Assembly: GCA_900465675.1 (NCBI GenBank)
Contig: UBJR01000036.1
Coordinates: 1-64,000 of the forward strand
From: Hyphomicrobiales bacterium
GTDB lineage: Bacteria > Pseudomonadota > Alphaproteobacteria > Rhizobiales > Rhizobiaceae
Direction: 5' to 3'
Length of the DNA stretch: 64,000 nucleotides
Under the pieces are notes generated by a model. That model did no database searches and had not been told where the DNA came from. It worked only from the letters and a program-made list of their open reading frames with translations. Below are positions 27,115 through 36,541 of this stretch, piece by piece. Both the position numbers and the translations under genes were made by a program. Each line of letters begins with the position of its first letter. Position 1 is the first letter of the stretch.

Positions 27115-28149
27115 TCAGACCCAGCCGAGAAGCTCACGCCGCACCACCTTTTCGAGCACGCGCATACCATCTTCGCTGTCGTTCAGGCAGGGAATATGCG
27201 CGAATTTCTCGCCGCCGTTCTCATGGAAAGAGTGGGCTGCCTGCTCGGCAATCTCTTCCAGCGTTTCGAGACAGTCGGACACGAAGCCGGGGTTGAGGAC
27301 CGCGATCTTCTTGACGCCGTCCTGTGCCAGCTTCTCGACCGTCTTGTCGGTATAGGGCTGCAGCCATTCCTCGGGCCCGAAGCGGGACTGGAAGGTGACC
27401 ATGAACTTGTCTTTCGACAGCCCTAGACGTTCGCGCAGCAGCCGGCCTGTCTTCTGGCACTGGCAGTAATAGGGGTCGCCCTGCTTGAAGTAGGACATCG
27501 GGATGCCGTGGAAGGAGGCGAGGATCATCTCTGGCTCCCAGTCCAGCGTCGCCAGATGGTTGGTCACCGAGTTGGCGAGCGCCTCGATATAGGTTTCGTC
27601 GTCGTGATAATCAGGGATCGTGCGCAGGGCAGGCTGCCAGCGCATGGTGAGCAGCTTCTGGAACGCCTTGTCGTTGACCGTTGCCGTCGTTGCTGCCGCA
27701 TATTGCGGATAGAGTGGGAAGAGCACGATGCGGTCGCAGCCGGCGGCCTTCAGGCTGTCGATTTTCGAGGCGATTGACGGATTGCCGTAGCGCATCGCCC
27801 AGTCGACGACGACATTCGGCAGGTCCTTCAGGCGCTCGGCCATCAGGTCCGACTGGCTGCGCGTATAGGTGCGCAGGTAGCTCTCGTCCTTGTCCTTGTT
27901 CCAGATCAGCTCGTAAGCCTTGCCGACCTTGCCGGGGCGGGTGTTGAGCACGATGCCGAACAGGATCGGGTACCATTTCCAGGGCGACCATTCGATGACG
28001 CGCTTGTCGGTCAGGAATTCCTTGAGGTAGCGGCGCATCGAGGAATAGTCGGTGCCATCCGGTGTGCCGAGATTGACGAGCAGCACGCCCACCTTGCCAA
28101 AGGTCACGGGCGGGTGTTCCGCCGGGCGGTTCGAAAGTTCAACGGTCAT
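27115..28149 (-). CDS. hemH: Ferrochelatase
   Basis: A 344-residue enzyme inserting Fe2+ into protoporphyrin IX, the last step of haem synthesis. The conserved N-terminal VLLVNLGTPDGT, the metal-site segment SFHGIPMSY with its His, and YCQCQKTGR are visible. Near the C-terminus GFVSDCLETLEEI and EENGGEK-like segments match HemH. ATG at 28149 fits the family N-terminus better than 28185. There is no transmembrane extension, as usual for bacteria. Confidence 0.93.
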   Translation of the reverse strand: MTVELSNRPAEHPPVTFGKVGVLLVNLGTPDGTDYSSMRRYLKEFLTDKRVIEWSPWKWYPILFGIVLNTRPGKVGKAYELIWNKDKDESYLRTYTRSQSDLMAERLKDLPNVVVDWAMRYGNPSIASKIDSLKAAGCDRIVLFPLYPQYAAATTATVNDKAFQKLLTMRWQPALRTIPDYHDDETYIEALANSVTNHLATLDWEPEMILASFHGIPMSYFKQGDPYYCQCQKTGRLLRERLGLSKDKFMVTFQSRFGPEEWLQPYTDKTVEKLAQDGVKKIAVLNPGFVSDCLETLEEIAEQAAHSFHENGGEKFAHIPCLNDSEDGMRVLEKVVRRELLGWV

Positions 28150-28220
28150 TCTGGCCCCAACGCTCTCATGTCTTCGCCGGCTCATACGCAGCCGGACGCG
28201 ATCGGTTCAACCCTATAAGT

Positions 28221-28255
28221 AGAAAAGCCGGCCCGGGAAACCCCGGACCGGCTTT
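28221..28255 (-). terminator. Terminator of the nucleotidase gene
   Basis: On the minus strand aaagccgg...ccggctttt forms a long hairpin with an inner ccgggg/cccggg stem and ends in TTTTCT. Confidence 0.8.
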
Positions 28256-28275
28256 CGAGATCGGGACAAATCGTC

Positions 28276-30147
28276 TTACTTCGCCGGGAGCTTCAGCTCC
28301 TCGCCGACAACAAGGCGGCGCGGGTTCGGGCTGCCGTTGGCTTCGGAGATCTTCTTCCAGAGTTCGCCGTTGCCGTAGAACTGCTTGGCGAGATCCCAGA
28401 GCGTGTCGCCAGCGGCAATGACGTGGCTGGCGGGCGTTGCCGTTGCCGGAGCAGCCGCAGCCGGTGCCGCAGCGGGAGCCGCGGCCGGTGCTGTTGCTGC
28501 CGGAGCCGCAGCAGGGGCTGCCGGTGCGGCGGCACCAGCGGCTGCGATCGCCGTCACGCGTCCATCGGTATAGGGCTTGTACGGGTTGTGCGCCGTCAGG
28601 TATCCGACGGTGACATCGGCAAGATCGGGGCCGAAGTCATAGGCATTCTTGCCCGCTGTTTCGAAGATCGAATAGCCGTCGCCGCCAGCGCGCATGAAGT
28701 TGTTGGTGGCAACGCCGTAGGTCTTGGCCGGATCGATGGCGACGAAATTATCGCCGTCCTTGACCTGCACATCGCTGACGCGGCTGCCCACCGGCTTGGA
28801 GACGTCGAAGCTGTATTTCAGACCGGCGACCTGCGCGAAGCGGCCGGCACCCTGATCGATCTGGCTGACACCGTTTTCGAGCGCCTTGACGACGTCGGCA
28901 CCTGTCAGCTGGAAGGTCGCCAGCGTATTCTGGAACGGCAGAACGGTGATGACCTCGCCCTGGGTGACTTCGCCGCCATCGATCGAGGCGCGCAGACCGC
29001 CGCCGTTCTGGATGGCGATCTGGACGCCCTGGCTCTTGGTGCGGTCGAGCATAGCATCGGCGACGAGATTGCCCATCGAGCATTCCTGGACGCGGCAGAT
29101 GGTGCGATCACCCTCGATCGGACCTTCCGAAGCGCCGATGACCTTCTTGCGCAAGTCTTCGATCGGCTTTGCCAGCTCGGCGATACGGGCGGTCAGCGCC
29201 GGATCCGGGGTGAACGTCGAGTCGATCAGGATCGGATCGCCCTTGGCGCTCTTGACGACGCCGTTGTCATCGAAATCGACGACGAGATCGCCGAGATACT
29301 TGCTGTAGGATGCAGCCTGAACAACCGGAACCTTGTAGCCGCCCGGGTTGTCGACCAGCGTCGGATAGGGGCCTTCGGCCTTCGGGTCGGTGTTCGACAG
29401 CAGGCTGTGCGAGTGGCCGCCGACAACGACGTCGACGTCGGGGATCTTGGCGATGAAGGCGAGATCGCGCGGGTAGCCGACATGGGTGAGCGCGATGATC
29501 TTGTTGATACCCTGCGCCTTAAGGTCCTGGACGGCTGCGGTGATCGAGGCGACGTCGTCGGCGATCAGCACCTTCGGGCCGGGCGACGAGAGCTCTTCCG
29601 TATCGTTGGTGACAGCGCCGACGATACCGATCTTCTGGCCGCCGACATCGAGAACCAGCGACGGCTTGATGCGGTCGCCGAGCTTGGAGCCGTCACCGGC
29701 AAGGACGTTAGCCGAAATGACCGGGAACTGCACCTTGTCGAGGAAGGTGGCAAGGCCGTCTTCGCTGTCGTCAAATTCATGGTTGCCGACGGTCATGACG
29801 TCGAACTTCATGGCGTTCAGCACTTCGGCTTCGGCTGCACCCTTGTAGGTGGTGTAGAACAGCGAGCCCTGGAAATTGTCTCCGGCATTGAGCAGCAGCA
29901 CGTTCTGGCCGGAGAGGGCCTGGCGGCGCTGGTCGATCGCGGTCTTCAGGCGGGCGGCGCCGCCGAAGCATTCCTTCTTGCCTTCTTCCTCGGCAGAGCA
30001 GGTGGAATCGAACTTGTTGATCGATTCAATGCGGGAATGGAAATCGTTGATGTGAAGAATATTGAGCTGATAGTCGGCGAAAGCCGCGCCCGTGCTGAGC
30101 GCCAGCATGGACGCCGTCAGCAGACCGAAACTAAAGGATTTCGTCAT
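28276..30147 (-). CDS. Periplasmic 5'-nucleotidase/2',3'-cyclic phosphodiesterase with C-terminal LysM domain
   Basis: A 623-residue exported protein. The signal peptide is at 1-24 (LLTASMLALSTGAAFA). A metallophosphatase domain (about 25-250) carries the two-metal ligands ILHINDFHSR, LNAGDNFQGS, VGNHEFDD and VVGGHSHSLL. A 5'-nucleotidase C-terminal substrate domain (about 335-500) has IQNGGGLRA. An Ala/Pro linker (about 525-570) leads to a LysM domain (HVIAAGDTLWDLAKQFYGN, to residue 620). It should dephosphorylate periplasmic nucleotides for uptake. The LysM module would bind peptidoglycan GlcNAc chains and tether it to the wall, which UshA itself lacks. ATG at 30147 has caggag upstream. 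Confidence 0.9.
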   Translation of the reverse strand: MTKSFSFGLLTASMLALSTGAAFADYQLNILHINDFHSRIESINKFDSTCSAEEEGKKECFGGAARLKTAIDQRRQALSGQNVLLLNAGDNFQGSLFYTTYKGAAEAEVLNAMKFDVMTVGNHEFDDSEDGLATFLDKVQFPVISANVLAGDGSKLGDRIKPSLVLDVGGQKIGIVGAVTNDTEELSSPGPKVLIADDVASITAAVQDLKAQGINKIIALTHVGYPRDLAFIAKIPDVDVVVGGHSHSLLSNTDPKAEGPYPTLVDNPGGYKVPVVQAASYSKYLGDLVVDFDDNGVVKSAKGDPILIDSTFTPDPALTARIAELAKPIEDLRKKVIGASEGPIEGDRTICRVQECSMGNLVADAMLDRTKSQGVQIAIQNGGGLRASIDGGEVTQGEVITVLPFQNTLATFQLTGADVVKALENGVSQIDQGAGRFAQVAGLKYSFDVSKPVGSRVSDVQVKDGDNFVAIDPAKTYGVATNNFMRAGGDGYSIFETAGKNAYDFGPDLADVTVGYLTAHNPYKPYTDGRVTAIAAAGAAAPAAPAAAPAATAPAAAPAAAPAAAAPATATPASHVIAAGDTLWDLAKQFYGNGELWKKISEANGSPNPRRLVVGEELKLPAK

Positions 30148-30303
30148 CCTGTTCTCCTGATTTTCCGGCGGCAGCGCTTACCCCTGGCTGTTCCGCCGAT
30201 CCCTCTTAGCCGTTTTTACCCGGCGCGCCGGATGTTTTCATCTCACCTGCGCAACCGCAAGCGAAAAGCTGGGCCAATGCCCGCGCTTTCCAAGTGGCGG
30301 TAA

Positions 30304-30334
30304 ACAAAAAAGCTCCCGCGAAGGGGAGCTTTTC
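30304..30334 (-). terminator. Terminator of omp10-like gene
   Basis: On the minus strand agctcccc...gggagct is followed by a run of six T. It lies 26 bp after the omp10 stop. Confidence 0.85.
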
Positions 30335-30359
30335 ATTCTCGGTAATCGGTGAAGCGCGG

Positions 30360-30728
30360 TTACAGGCTGCGCGTCAACGTGAATTGCGCGCCCGCATCCG
30401 AGGTGCAGTTCAGCTGGCCCTGATTGACCAGTGCGCAGTTGACCTTGGACTGGGTCTTGCGCACCAGCGAGGTCATGTTGATTTCCACCAGAGACGGTCC
30501 GGTGTTCACATAGGTACCGGATGCCAGCAGCTGGTTGCTGTCGGTCGTGCGGGTGGTGAAGGTGCCAGCCTGGAAGGTCGAGACGATGCCGTTCGGATCG
30601 CGCCATGCGCCTTCGACGCCTGTTGGCGCGGCACGGGTGGAAACCGGCATGGGACGGGGATCAGAGGAAACACAAGCTGCGAGCGCTGCTGCTGCAGCCG
30701 CGAGCGCGGCAATATTTCTCAACTTCAT
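30360..30728 (-). CDS. omp10: Omp10-like outer membrane lipoprotein
   Basis: A 122-residue lipoprotein. The signal sequence has a lipobox LAAC (Cys near residue 19). The body matches Brucella Omp10: G(V/I)EGxWxDPNGI, FxxRTTDxN, LVEINM, and KVNCALV followed by LNCTSDAG, with two Cys likely disulphide-bonded. Omp10 is a surface-exposed minor lipoprotein needed for envelope integrity in Brucella. ATG at 30728 has cggagaag upstream. The longer frame to 30818 has no signal peptide and is rejected. Confidence 0.9.
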   Translation of the reverse strand: MKLRNIAALAAAAAALAACVSSDPRPMPVSTRAAPTGVEGAWRDPNGIVSTFQAGTFTTRTTDSNQLLASGTYVNTGPSLVEINMTSLVRKTQSKVNCALVNQGQLNCTSDAGAQFTLTRSL

Positions 30729-30848
30729 AAAGCTTCTCCGGCGATTGGCGGCGGACGATATCCGCAAGTTCTGGAAAAAACATGGCGCGGGGCGGCCGCC
30801 AAGGCAAGCCTTCTGCAAGCTGCAAGCGAAATTACACAGCGGGCGTTA

Positions 30849-30876
30849 CAAAAATGCCCGCCTTTCGGCGGGCATC
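30849..30876 (-). terminator. Terminator of homospermidine synthase
   Basis: Perfect 9-bp stem atgcccgcc (30854-30862) / ggcgggcat (30867-30875), loop tttc. Read on the minus strand it is followed by TTTTTG. Confidence 0.88.
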
Positions 30877-30896
30877 TTGTCTCTGCCGGTTCGCGA

Positions 30897-32351
30897 TTAC
30901 GTGCGAACCAGGATGTTCTTGAACTGCCACGGATCCTTGGTGTCGATGTCCTCGGGGAAGAGGCCCGGGCGGCCATCGAGCGGGGTCCAGTCGGTGTAGT
31001 GTCCTTCGACCGGGCCGAGGTAAGGCAGCTGCACTTCGAGGCAGCGCTTGTAGTCGATCTCGTCGGCTTCGACGATGCCGGCCTTCGGGTTTTCGAGCGC
31101 ATAGACCATGCCGGCGAGAACGGCCGAGGTGACCTGGAGGCCGGTGGCGTTCTGGTAAGGCGCGATGCGGCGGGTCTCTTCGAGCGACAGGCGCGAGCCG
31201 AACCAGTAGGCGTTCTTCTCGTGGCCGTAGAGCAGTACGCCGAGCTCGTCGATGCCTTCGACCAGTTCGTCCTCGTCGAGAACGTGGTGCACAGGCTGCG
31301 CGGTGCCGCCATTGCCGAACATCTCATGCAGAGAGAGAACGGCATCGTTGGCCGGATGATAGGCGTAGTGGCAGGTCGGGCGGAAGGTCACTTCGCCGTC
31401 CTTGTCGCGAACCGTGAAATAGTCGGCGATCGAGATGGACTCGTTGTGGGTGACGAGGAAGCCGTATTGCGGGCCGGGCGTCGGGCACCAGGTACGAACG
31501 CGGGTGTTGGCGCCCGGCTGTTCCAGGTAGATCGCGGCCTTGCAACCCTTCTTGTGCTTCTTGGCGTTCTTTGGCATCCAGTTTTCGTGGGTGCCCCAGC
31601 CGAGTTCTGCCGGCTGCAGACCTTCGGAAATGAAGCCTTCGACCGACCAGGTGTTCCAGAAGACATTGAGCGGCTTCGGGGTCTTGGTGAGCTGCGTATC
31701 GCGCTCGGCAATGTGGACGCCCTTGACGCCGAGCTTCTTCATCAGCTTGGCCCAGCCTTCGCGGTCATGCTGATCCGGCTCTTCGAACTTCAGGCCGGTA
31801 TCGTTGGCAAGGTTGACCAGCGCCTGCTTGACGAACCAGGAAACCATGCCCGGATTTGCACCACAGGTGGAAACGGCCGTTGCGCCGCCCGGGTTCTTTT
31901 CCTTTTCCTTGCGCACGGTTTCGCGCAGCGCATAGTTGGTGCGGTCGGCGTTCTTCATGCTCTTGTCGAAATAGAAGCCGAGCCACGGCTCGACGACGGT
32001 GTCGATGTAGAGAACGTCGAGCTTGCGGCAGAGCTTCATCAGGTCGAGCGAGCCGGTGTCAACCGAGAGGTTGACGCAGAAGCCCTGGCCTTCGCCTTCG
32101 GTCAGGAGCGGCTTCAGCAGGTCCTTGTAGTTGTCCTTCGTCACATATTCCTTGATGTGACGGACGCCGTGCTTCTTGAGGATTTCCATGTCGCCCGGCT
32201 CTTCGCGCGGGTCGATGACAACCAACCGGTTCTTGTCGAACTTGAAGTGGCGCTCGATCAGCGGCAGCGTGCCGCGGCCGATGGAGCCAAAGCCGATCAT
32301 CACGATCGGGCCGGTAATTTCGGCATATACCGGGTGGTTCTGTTCCGTCAT
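30897..32351 (-). CDS. hss: Homospermidine synthase
   Basis: A 484-residue NAD-dependent enzyme making sym-homospermidine from two putrescines (or putrescine and spermidine), the signature polyamine of rhizobia. The N-terminal Rossmann motif is GFGSIGRGTLPLI near residue 20, followed by VVIDPRE. The HSS-specific blocks VNLSVDTGSLDLMKLC and CGANPGMVSWFVKQAL are present. Length is typical. It is monocistronic with its own terminator. Confidence 0.95.
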   Translation of the reverse strand: MTEQNHPVYAEITGPIVMIGFGSIGRGTLPLIERHFKFDKNRLVVIDPREEPGDMEILKKHGVRHIKEYVTKDNYKDLLKPLLTEGEGQGFCVNLSVDTGSLDLMKLCRKLDVLYIDTVVEPWLGFYFDKSMKNADRTNYALRETVRKEKEKNPGGATAVSTCGANPGMVSWFVKQALVNLANDTGLKFEEPDQHDREGWAKLMKKLGVKGVHIAERDTQLTKTPKPLNVFWNTWSVEGFISEGLQPAELGWGTHENWMPKNAKKHKKGCKAAIYLEQPGANTRVRTWCPTPGPQYGFLVTHNESISIADYFTVRDKDGEVTFRPTCHYAYHPANDAVLSLHEMFGNGGTAQPVHHVLDEDELVEGIDELGVLLYGHEKNAYWFGSRLSLEETRRIAPYQNATGLQVTSAVLAGMVYALENPKAGIVEADEIDYKRCLEVQLPYLGPVEGHYTDWTPLDGRPGLFPEDIDTKDPWQFKNILVRT

Positions 32352-32487
32352 TCTTTTCTCCTGTGGAAGGCGACGCAGGCGATGAGCCTCAAGAATTCTT
32401 CAAAATGCGCTGAAAATAAGCGAAGTGACCGGCTCTAACCATAAAATGGCGTCACAATAAAGAGCGTTTGGTCCGGGAAAGCAAATA

Positions 32488-33393
32488 TCAGGCGGGCGCC
32501 AGCTGCTGCGCAAGGCTGTGCAGCTTCTGCACGAGGTCGACTTTTTGCAGCGTCAACCCCTTGTAGGCGGCCTGATGTTCGTCCAGCGCGTCGAGTTGTG
32601 ACGCGAAGCTTGAGGCGAGTTCTGCGGCCCGCGGGTGATGCTCGATCGCGGCAATCGGATCGACATAGACGCGGATCGTGAAGACGATATCGCCGGAAAC
32701 GGGAAGCTTGCGCAACGTCTGCCGCTCGACGCGGGCGAAGCGGTCACCAAGCGTGAAATCGTCGGCAGAAGGCGGGCGGCGGTGCTTGGAGAGCGGCAGG
32801 AAGAGATCGCCTGTCGTGTTGACCGACCAGTTCATCCGCTCGACCGGCTGGGGGACCTGCAGATTGTCGAAGATGCGGGTGATCAGCGCGGCGTTGCGCG
32901 TGCCCTCGCTGAAACCGGGCACATCCGCATGGATCGCCTGCATCGGACGGCCGAACTTTTCCTGCAGCGACCAGGAAGACGGGAAGGAGACGTGGCCTGC
33001 GACCAAATGCCAGCCATCATCCTTGCGGCGCATGATGACGAGATCATCGGCAACAAGGAGGCCGGCTTTCATCAGCGGCGGCAGTGTGTTGTCGGCGAGA
33101 TCAAGTTTGGTGCCCACCGTTTCGATAACGCTGCCGTGGCGGGCATACAGATCGGGATGGGCAGAGCAGAGATAGTCCGCAAGCAGCGCCAGACATTCTT
33201 CCTGTGCCGCCAGCGTATCGTCTTCGGCGACAAAAACGTCTTCGCGATGGGCGCCGATGAGGCCGCGCTTCTCGCCGAGATAGCGCGCCAGATCGGCATC
33301 AGGCTCGATCCACCTGCCGATATCGAGCGGCATCAGGCCGATGGTGAACGGCCTGGATGATCCATCATAGGGTGTGTAAGCGGGAAGTTTCAT
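32488..33393 (-). CDS. DUF3445 protein (haem-dependent oxidative N-demethylase-like)
   Basis: A 301-residue protein with the DUF3445 pattern: PFTIGLMPLD near the start, the DDLVIMRR and HLVAGHVSFPSSWSLQEKFG block near residue 140, and the WSVNTTGDLFLP block near residue 195. Members include an oxidative N-demethylase subunit binding haem and others of unknown role. The conserved His in GHVSFPS could be an axial ligand (inference). ATG at 33393 is chosen over 33429 because the family N-terminus starts there. A YciI-like gene lies 47 bp upstream on the same strand. Confidence 0.8.
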   Translation of the reverse strand: MKLPAYTPYDGSSRPFTIGLMPLDIGRWIEPDADLARYLGEKRGLIGAHREDVFVAEDDTLAAQEECLALLADYLCSAHPDLYARHGSVIETVGTKLDLADNTLPPLMKAGLLVADDLVIMRRKDDGWHLVAGHVSFPSSWSLQEKFGRPMQAIHADVPGFSEGTRNAALITRIFDNLQVPQPVERMNWSVNTTGDLFLPLSKHRRPPSADDFTLGDRFARVERQTLRKLPVSGDIVFTIRVYVDPIAAIEHHPRAAELASSFASQLDALDEHQAAYKGLTLQKVDLVQKLHSLAQQLAPA

Positions 33394-33440
33394 TGTCAGG
33401 AAACTGCCGGTTTGCCGGGTTTGATGCAAGAGTAAAGCGC

Positions 33441-33725
33441 TTATCCCTTCAAAGCTTCCAGCCCTTCATTGACCGTCGTCAATGCCACTTCCGTCACCTC
33501 ATACTCCGCAACGCCGTGCAGCGTGAAAGGATCGGCCGCGACGTAGGCTTCGATCTCGGACCGGTCGCCAGTGGCGAAAATCACGCCGCCGGTGCGCGGG
33601 ACCTTGCGGCCGGAGGCGAGGAACCAGCCTTTTGCATAGCCTTCCTTCACCCAGGCCATGTGCGTCTCCATGTGCTTGTCGGCCTCCTCGTTGGGTTTCA
33701 CGTAGGTGAGGGAGAGAATGAACAT
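33441..33725 (-). CDS. YciI family protein
   Basis: A 94-residue ferredoxin-like alpha/beta domain. The YciI motif region is HMAWVKEGYAKGWFLASGRK, with a conserved His near residue 22 and a later DPFTLHGVAEYEV containing the Asp and His that form the putative active site. Some members are dechlorinases or work with catabolic enzymes, but the role here is unknown. Co-directional with the DUF3445 gene, so probably co-transcribed. Confidence 0.85.
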   Translation of the reverse strand: MFILSLTYVKPNEEADKHMETHMAWVKEGYAKGWFLASGRKVPRTGGVIFATGDRSEIEAYVAADPFTLHGVAEYEVTEVALTTVNEGLEALKG

Positions 33726-33855
33726 GTTCCGATCCTGAAAGCTGTGTGCCGTTATGAGGCTGTTGATAACCGAAATGCGACTGGTCCATCCATCTTCTTT
33801 TTAGACTTTCGCCGCAATGTGCCACATATCGCCACAGCACGCCCGGGACCATCGG

Positions 33856-34761
33856 ATGACCCAGATATCGGAGCGGCTTGCGGAGTTGCAGGAAGAAAGT
33901 GCCGTGCTGATCGGGCTCTACGATCAGGATGACCGTTTGCAATATGCGAACGCCGCCTTTCGCTCCATCTTCGCCATCGAGCCGGACGAAACGCCCACAT
34001 GGGCCGACCTCATGCGCCGCAACACCAAGGCCGGACGCGGTACGATCATCCGTACAGCCGATTTCGAGGCCTGGCTGATTTCGGCGCAATCGCGCCGCGG
34101 CAAGCTACCGTTCCGTGCTTTCGAGACCGATGTCGTCGATGGCCGCTGGTTCTGGATGACGGAGACGGTTCAGCGCGACGGCTGGATGCTCTGTATCGCC
34201 AGCGACATCACGCATATGAAGACCAGCCAGCGCGATCTCCGGCAGGATCGCGACTTCGCACTGAAAGCATCGCAGACCGACGAGCTGACGGGCATTTCCA
34301 ACCGCCGTTTCATGATGGCGGCGCTTGAGAACATGATCCTGCGGCAGGGTTCGGCACTGTCGATCAGTGGCTGCATGTGCATCATCGATCTCGATTTCTT
34401 CAAGCGGATCAACGACAGCTTCGGCCATCAGGTGGGGGATCTGGTGCTGATCGATTTTGCCCGTCGCGTCCAGCCGATGGTCCGCCGCCGCGACAGCTTC
34501 GGGCGGATCGGCGGCGAGGAATTCATGCTGGTTCTGCCGGATACGACGCTGGAACAGGGCGAGAAGATCGTTGACCGGGTGCTCGACCGTGTCCGCGTTG
34601 CGCGGCCGCTGCCGGCTTCCCCGGCATTTTTCTATACCTGCTCGGCCGGGCTGGCAGAGCTCAGGATCGGCGATACCGTGCAGCAGATCTATGCGCGGGC
34701 GGACGAGGCACTCTATGTTGCCAAGCAGAGCGGCCGCGACCGGCTGAAGATCGTCGCCTAA
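33856..34761 (+). CDS. Diguanylate cyclase with N-terminal PAS domain
   Basis: A protein of about 301 residues. A PAS-like sensor covers about 10-130 (LIGLYDQDDRLQYANAAF), then a GGDEF domain to the end. The active site is GGEEF and the c-di-GMP inhibitory site RRRD lies five residues before it, so it should make c-di-GMP and be product-inhibited. No membrane helix is seen, so it is cytoplasmic. ATG at 33856 starts a regular amphipathic helix (MTQISERLAELQ), and ATG at 33817 is possible. Its stop overlaps that of pabC on the other strand. Confidence 0.88.
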   Translation: MTQISERLAELQEESAVLIGLYDQDDRLQYANAAFRSIFAIEPDETPTWADLMRRNTKAGRGTIIRTADFEAWLISAQSRRGKLPFRAFETDVVDGRWFWMTETVQRDGWMLCIASDITHMKTSQRDLRQDRDFALKASQTDELTGISNRRFMMAALENMILRQGSALSISGCMCIIDLDFFKRINDSFGHQVGDLVLIDFARRVQPMVRRRDSFGRIGGEEFMLVLPDTTLEQGEKIVDRVLDRVRVARPLPASPAFFYTCSAGLAELRIGDTVQQIYARADEALYVAKQSGRDRLKIVA

Positions 34762-35384
34762 GGCAGGAGCATGGCGGGGATCAATCCGCGCAGCGAGTTG
34801 CCCATGTAGAGCTTGCCGGCGGCGACATCGGCAAGACCGATGCGGCCGACGCGCGCCTTGCGCTGGCAGATCAGCTCCGTGCGCAACACGCCTGCCAGCA
34901 ATCCGCAGGAGATCGGTGGCGTCCGCAGGATGCCGGAGCCGTCGTCGAGGAAGACAGAGGTAATGGTACCCTCGCAGACCTCATCCTTCTCATTGAGCAT
35001 CAGCACTTCGTCGGCGTCAGCAGCTGCATATTCCGCACGCGCCGTCTCGTACACCTGACGGCGGGTGGTCTTGATGCGCAGCAGCTTGTCGCTGCTATCG
35101 AGACGCCGGGCGGCGAGTTTCACTTTCCAGATGGTGTCAGGCGCCAACGGCACGAAGGGGGCGCTGGTCACCTCGATCCGGCCATTGGCGTCGAAGGTCA
35201 GCCGGACACGGAGCGGGGCCGCCGCATCCCGAACCGCCTCTTGCAGGGCTTCGGCCGCAGCCCGAGGAACGGGAAAGCCGGTACGGCGGGCAGAGCGTTC
35301 GAGGCGGGCGAGATGCAGTCGCAGCCGGGTGAAGCCCACTTCCGGATCCCAGCGCATGGTTTCGATCAGCGAGAAATCGCTCAT
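34758..35384 (-). CDS. pabC: Aminodeoxychorismate lyase-like aminotransferase class IV
   Basis: A 208-residue fold-type IV PLP protein, shorter than the usual 270 or more. The Lys expected for PLP lies in LLRIKTTRRQVYE near residue 110. ADADEVLMLNEKDEVCEGTITSVF and the late GVLRTELI block are family motifs. It should convert aminodeoxychorismate to 4-aminobenzoate and pyruvate for folate. Its ATG overlaps the pabB stop (ATGA), implying translational coupling and supporting the role. Confidence 0.85.
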   Translation of the reverse strand: MSDFSLIETMRWDPEVGFTRLRLHLARLERSARRTGFPVPRAAAEALQEAVRDAAAPLRVRLTFDANGRIEVTSAPFVPLAPDTIWKVKLAARRLDSSDKLLRIKTTRRQVYETARAEYAAADADEVLMLNEKDEVCEGTITSVFLDDGSGILRTPPISCGLLAGVLRTELICQRKARVGRIGLADVAAGKLYMGNSLRGLIPAMLLP

Positions 35385-36532
35385 CGGGCAATTTCCTGAT
35401 CGCCGATCGCAAAGCGCGCCTTCAACAGGCACTCGTCATATTCGGCCTCGGCGGTGGAATCGAAGACGATCCCGCCGCCGACATTGAAGATTGCGTGACC
35501 GTCCTCGAAAAGGCTGATGGTGCGGATGGCGACGGAGAAGCGCATGGCACCCGAGGGAGCGATCATGCCGATCGCGCCGCAATAGACGTCGCGCGGCTGG
35601 TCCTCGAGATCGTCGAGGATCTGCATGGCGCTGAGTTTGGGGGCGCCAGTGATCGAGCCGCAGGGGAAGAGAGCGGCGAAGATATCGCAGATCGTCAGAT
35701 CGGGAAGCAGCTTCGCCTGCACATGGCTCACCATCTGGTGCACCGTGGGGTAGCTCTCGATGTCGAAGAGTTTTGGCACGTCGAGCGTGCCGACTTCGGT
35801 GATGCGCGAGATATCGTTGCGCAGGAGATCGACGATCATCCGGTTTTCGGCCTGGGTCTTCACATCGGCCAGCATGGCGGCCTTGATCGCTTCATCCTCT
35901 GCCGCATCGGCCCCGCGCCGGGCGGTGCCCTTCATCGGATGCGTCTCGATCCAGCCGTCCTCATCGGTGCGGAAGAAGAGTTCCGGCGAGCGCGAGAGTA
36001 TGATCGGACCGCCGAGATCGGCATAGGCGCCGTATTTGACCGGCTGGCGCTCGATCAGCGACCAGAAGGCGGCGAGCGGATCGCCGCTCCAGCGCGCCTC
36101 GACCGGCATGGTGAGATTTGCCTGGTAGCAATCGCCCTGACGCAGGTGCCAGTGGAGGCGGTCGAAGCGCTCTCTATATGTCTCAAAATCCCATCCGGCT
36201 TTCGGGGTGGTCAGGAATTCCTCGTTGTCGCGGCGGCGGACAGGCTGAGAGAGCGGGTGGTCATCGGGTGCCGGGCGGTCGAAGACGCCGAAGCGGAGGA
36301 GTGGCGACTGGCGATTGGCGGGGAGTTTGGGGGCGAGCTTGTCTTCGAAGAGGTAGCCGGCCTCATAGGAGATGTAGCCCGCCAGCCATTTGCCTGCGGC
36401 CTTGGCGTCTTCCATGCGCTGCAAGGCGGCGAAGAATTCGGCTCGGTCGTTCGCGATGATGGTTTCGGACGGCTCGGCGAAGAGCATCGTCTGATCGGTT
36501 GTGTCGTCGCGGAAGAGGATGAATGGGCTCAA
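35381..36532 (-). CDS. pabB: Aminodeoxychorismate synthase component I
   Basis: A 383-residue chorismate-binding enzyme. The C-terminal two thirds carry the anthranilate synthase/PabB fold: CYQANLTMP, SRSPELFFR, HPMKGTARRG, LRNDISRI, LFPCGSITGAPK and GAIGMIAPSGAMRFSVAIRT. The motif PIKGT reads PMKGT, consistent with the PabB Lys that forms a covalent intermediate. It makes aminodeoxychorismate using ammonia from a PabA subunit encoded elsewhere. The first gene of a two-gene operon with pabC. Confidence 0.92.
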   Translation of the reverse strand: MSPFILFRDDTTDQTMLFAEPSETIIANDRAEFFAALQRMEDAKAAGKWLAGYISYEAGYLFEDKLAPKLPANRQSPLLRFGVFDRPAPDDHPLSQPVRRRDNEEFLTTPKAGWDFETYRERFDRLHWHLRQGDCYQANLTMPVEARWSGDPLAAFWSLIERQPVKYGAYADLGGPIILSRSPELFFRTDEDGWIETHPMKGTARRGADAAEDEAIKAAMLADVKTQAENRMIVDLLRNDISRITEVGTLDVPKLFDIESYPTVHQMVSHVQAKLLPDLTICDIFAALFPCGSITGAPKLSAMQILDDLEDQPRDVYCGAIGMIAPSGAMRFSVAIRTISLFEDGHAIFNVGGGIVFDSTAEAEYDECLLKARFAIGDQEIAR

Positions 36533-36541
36533 TTTACGCCT

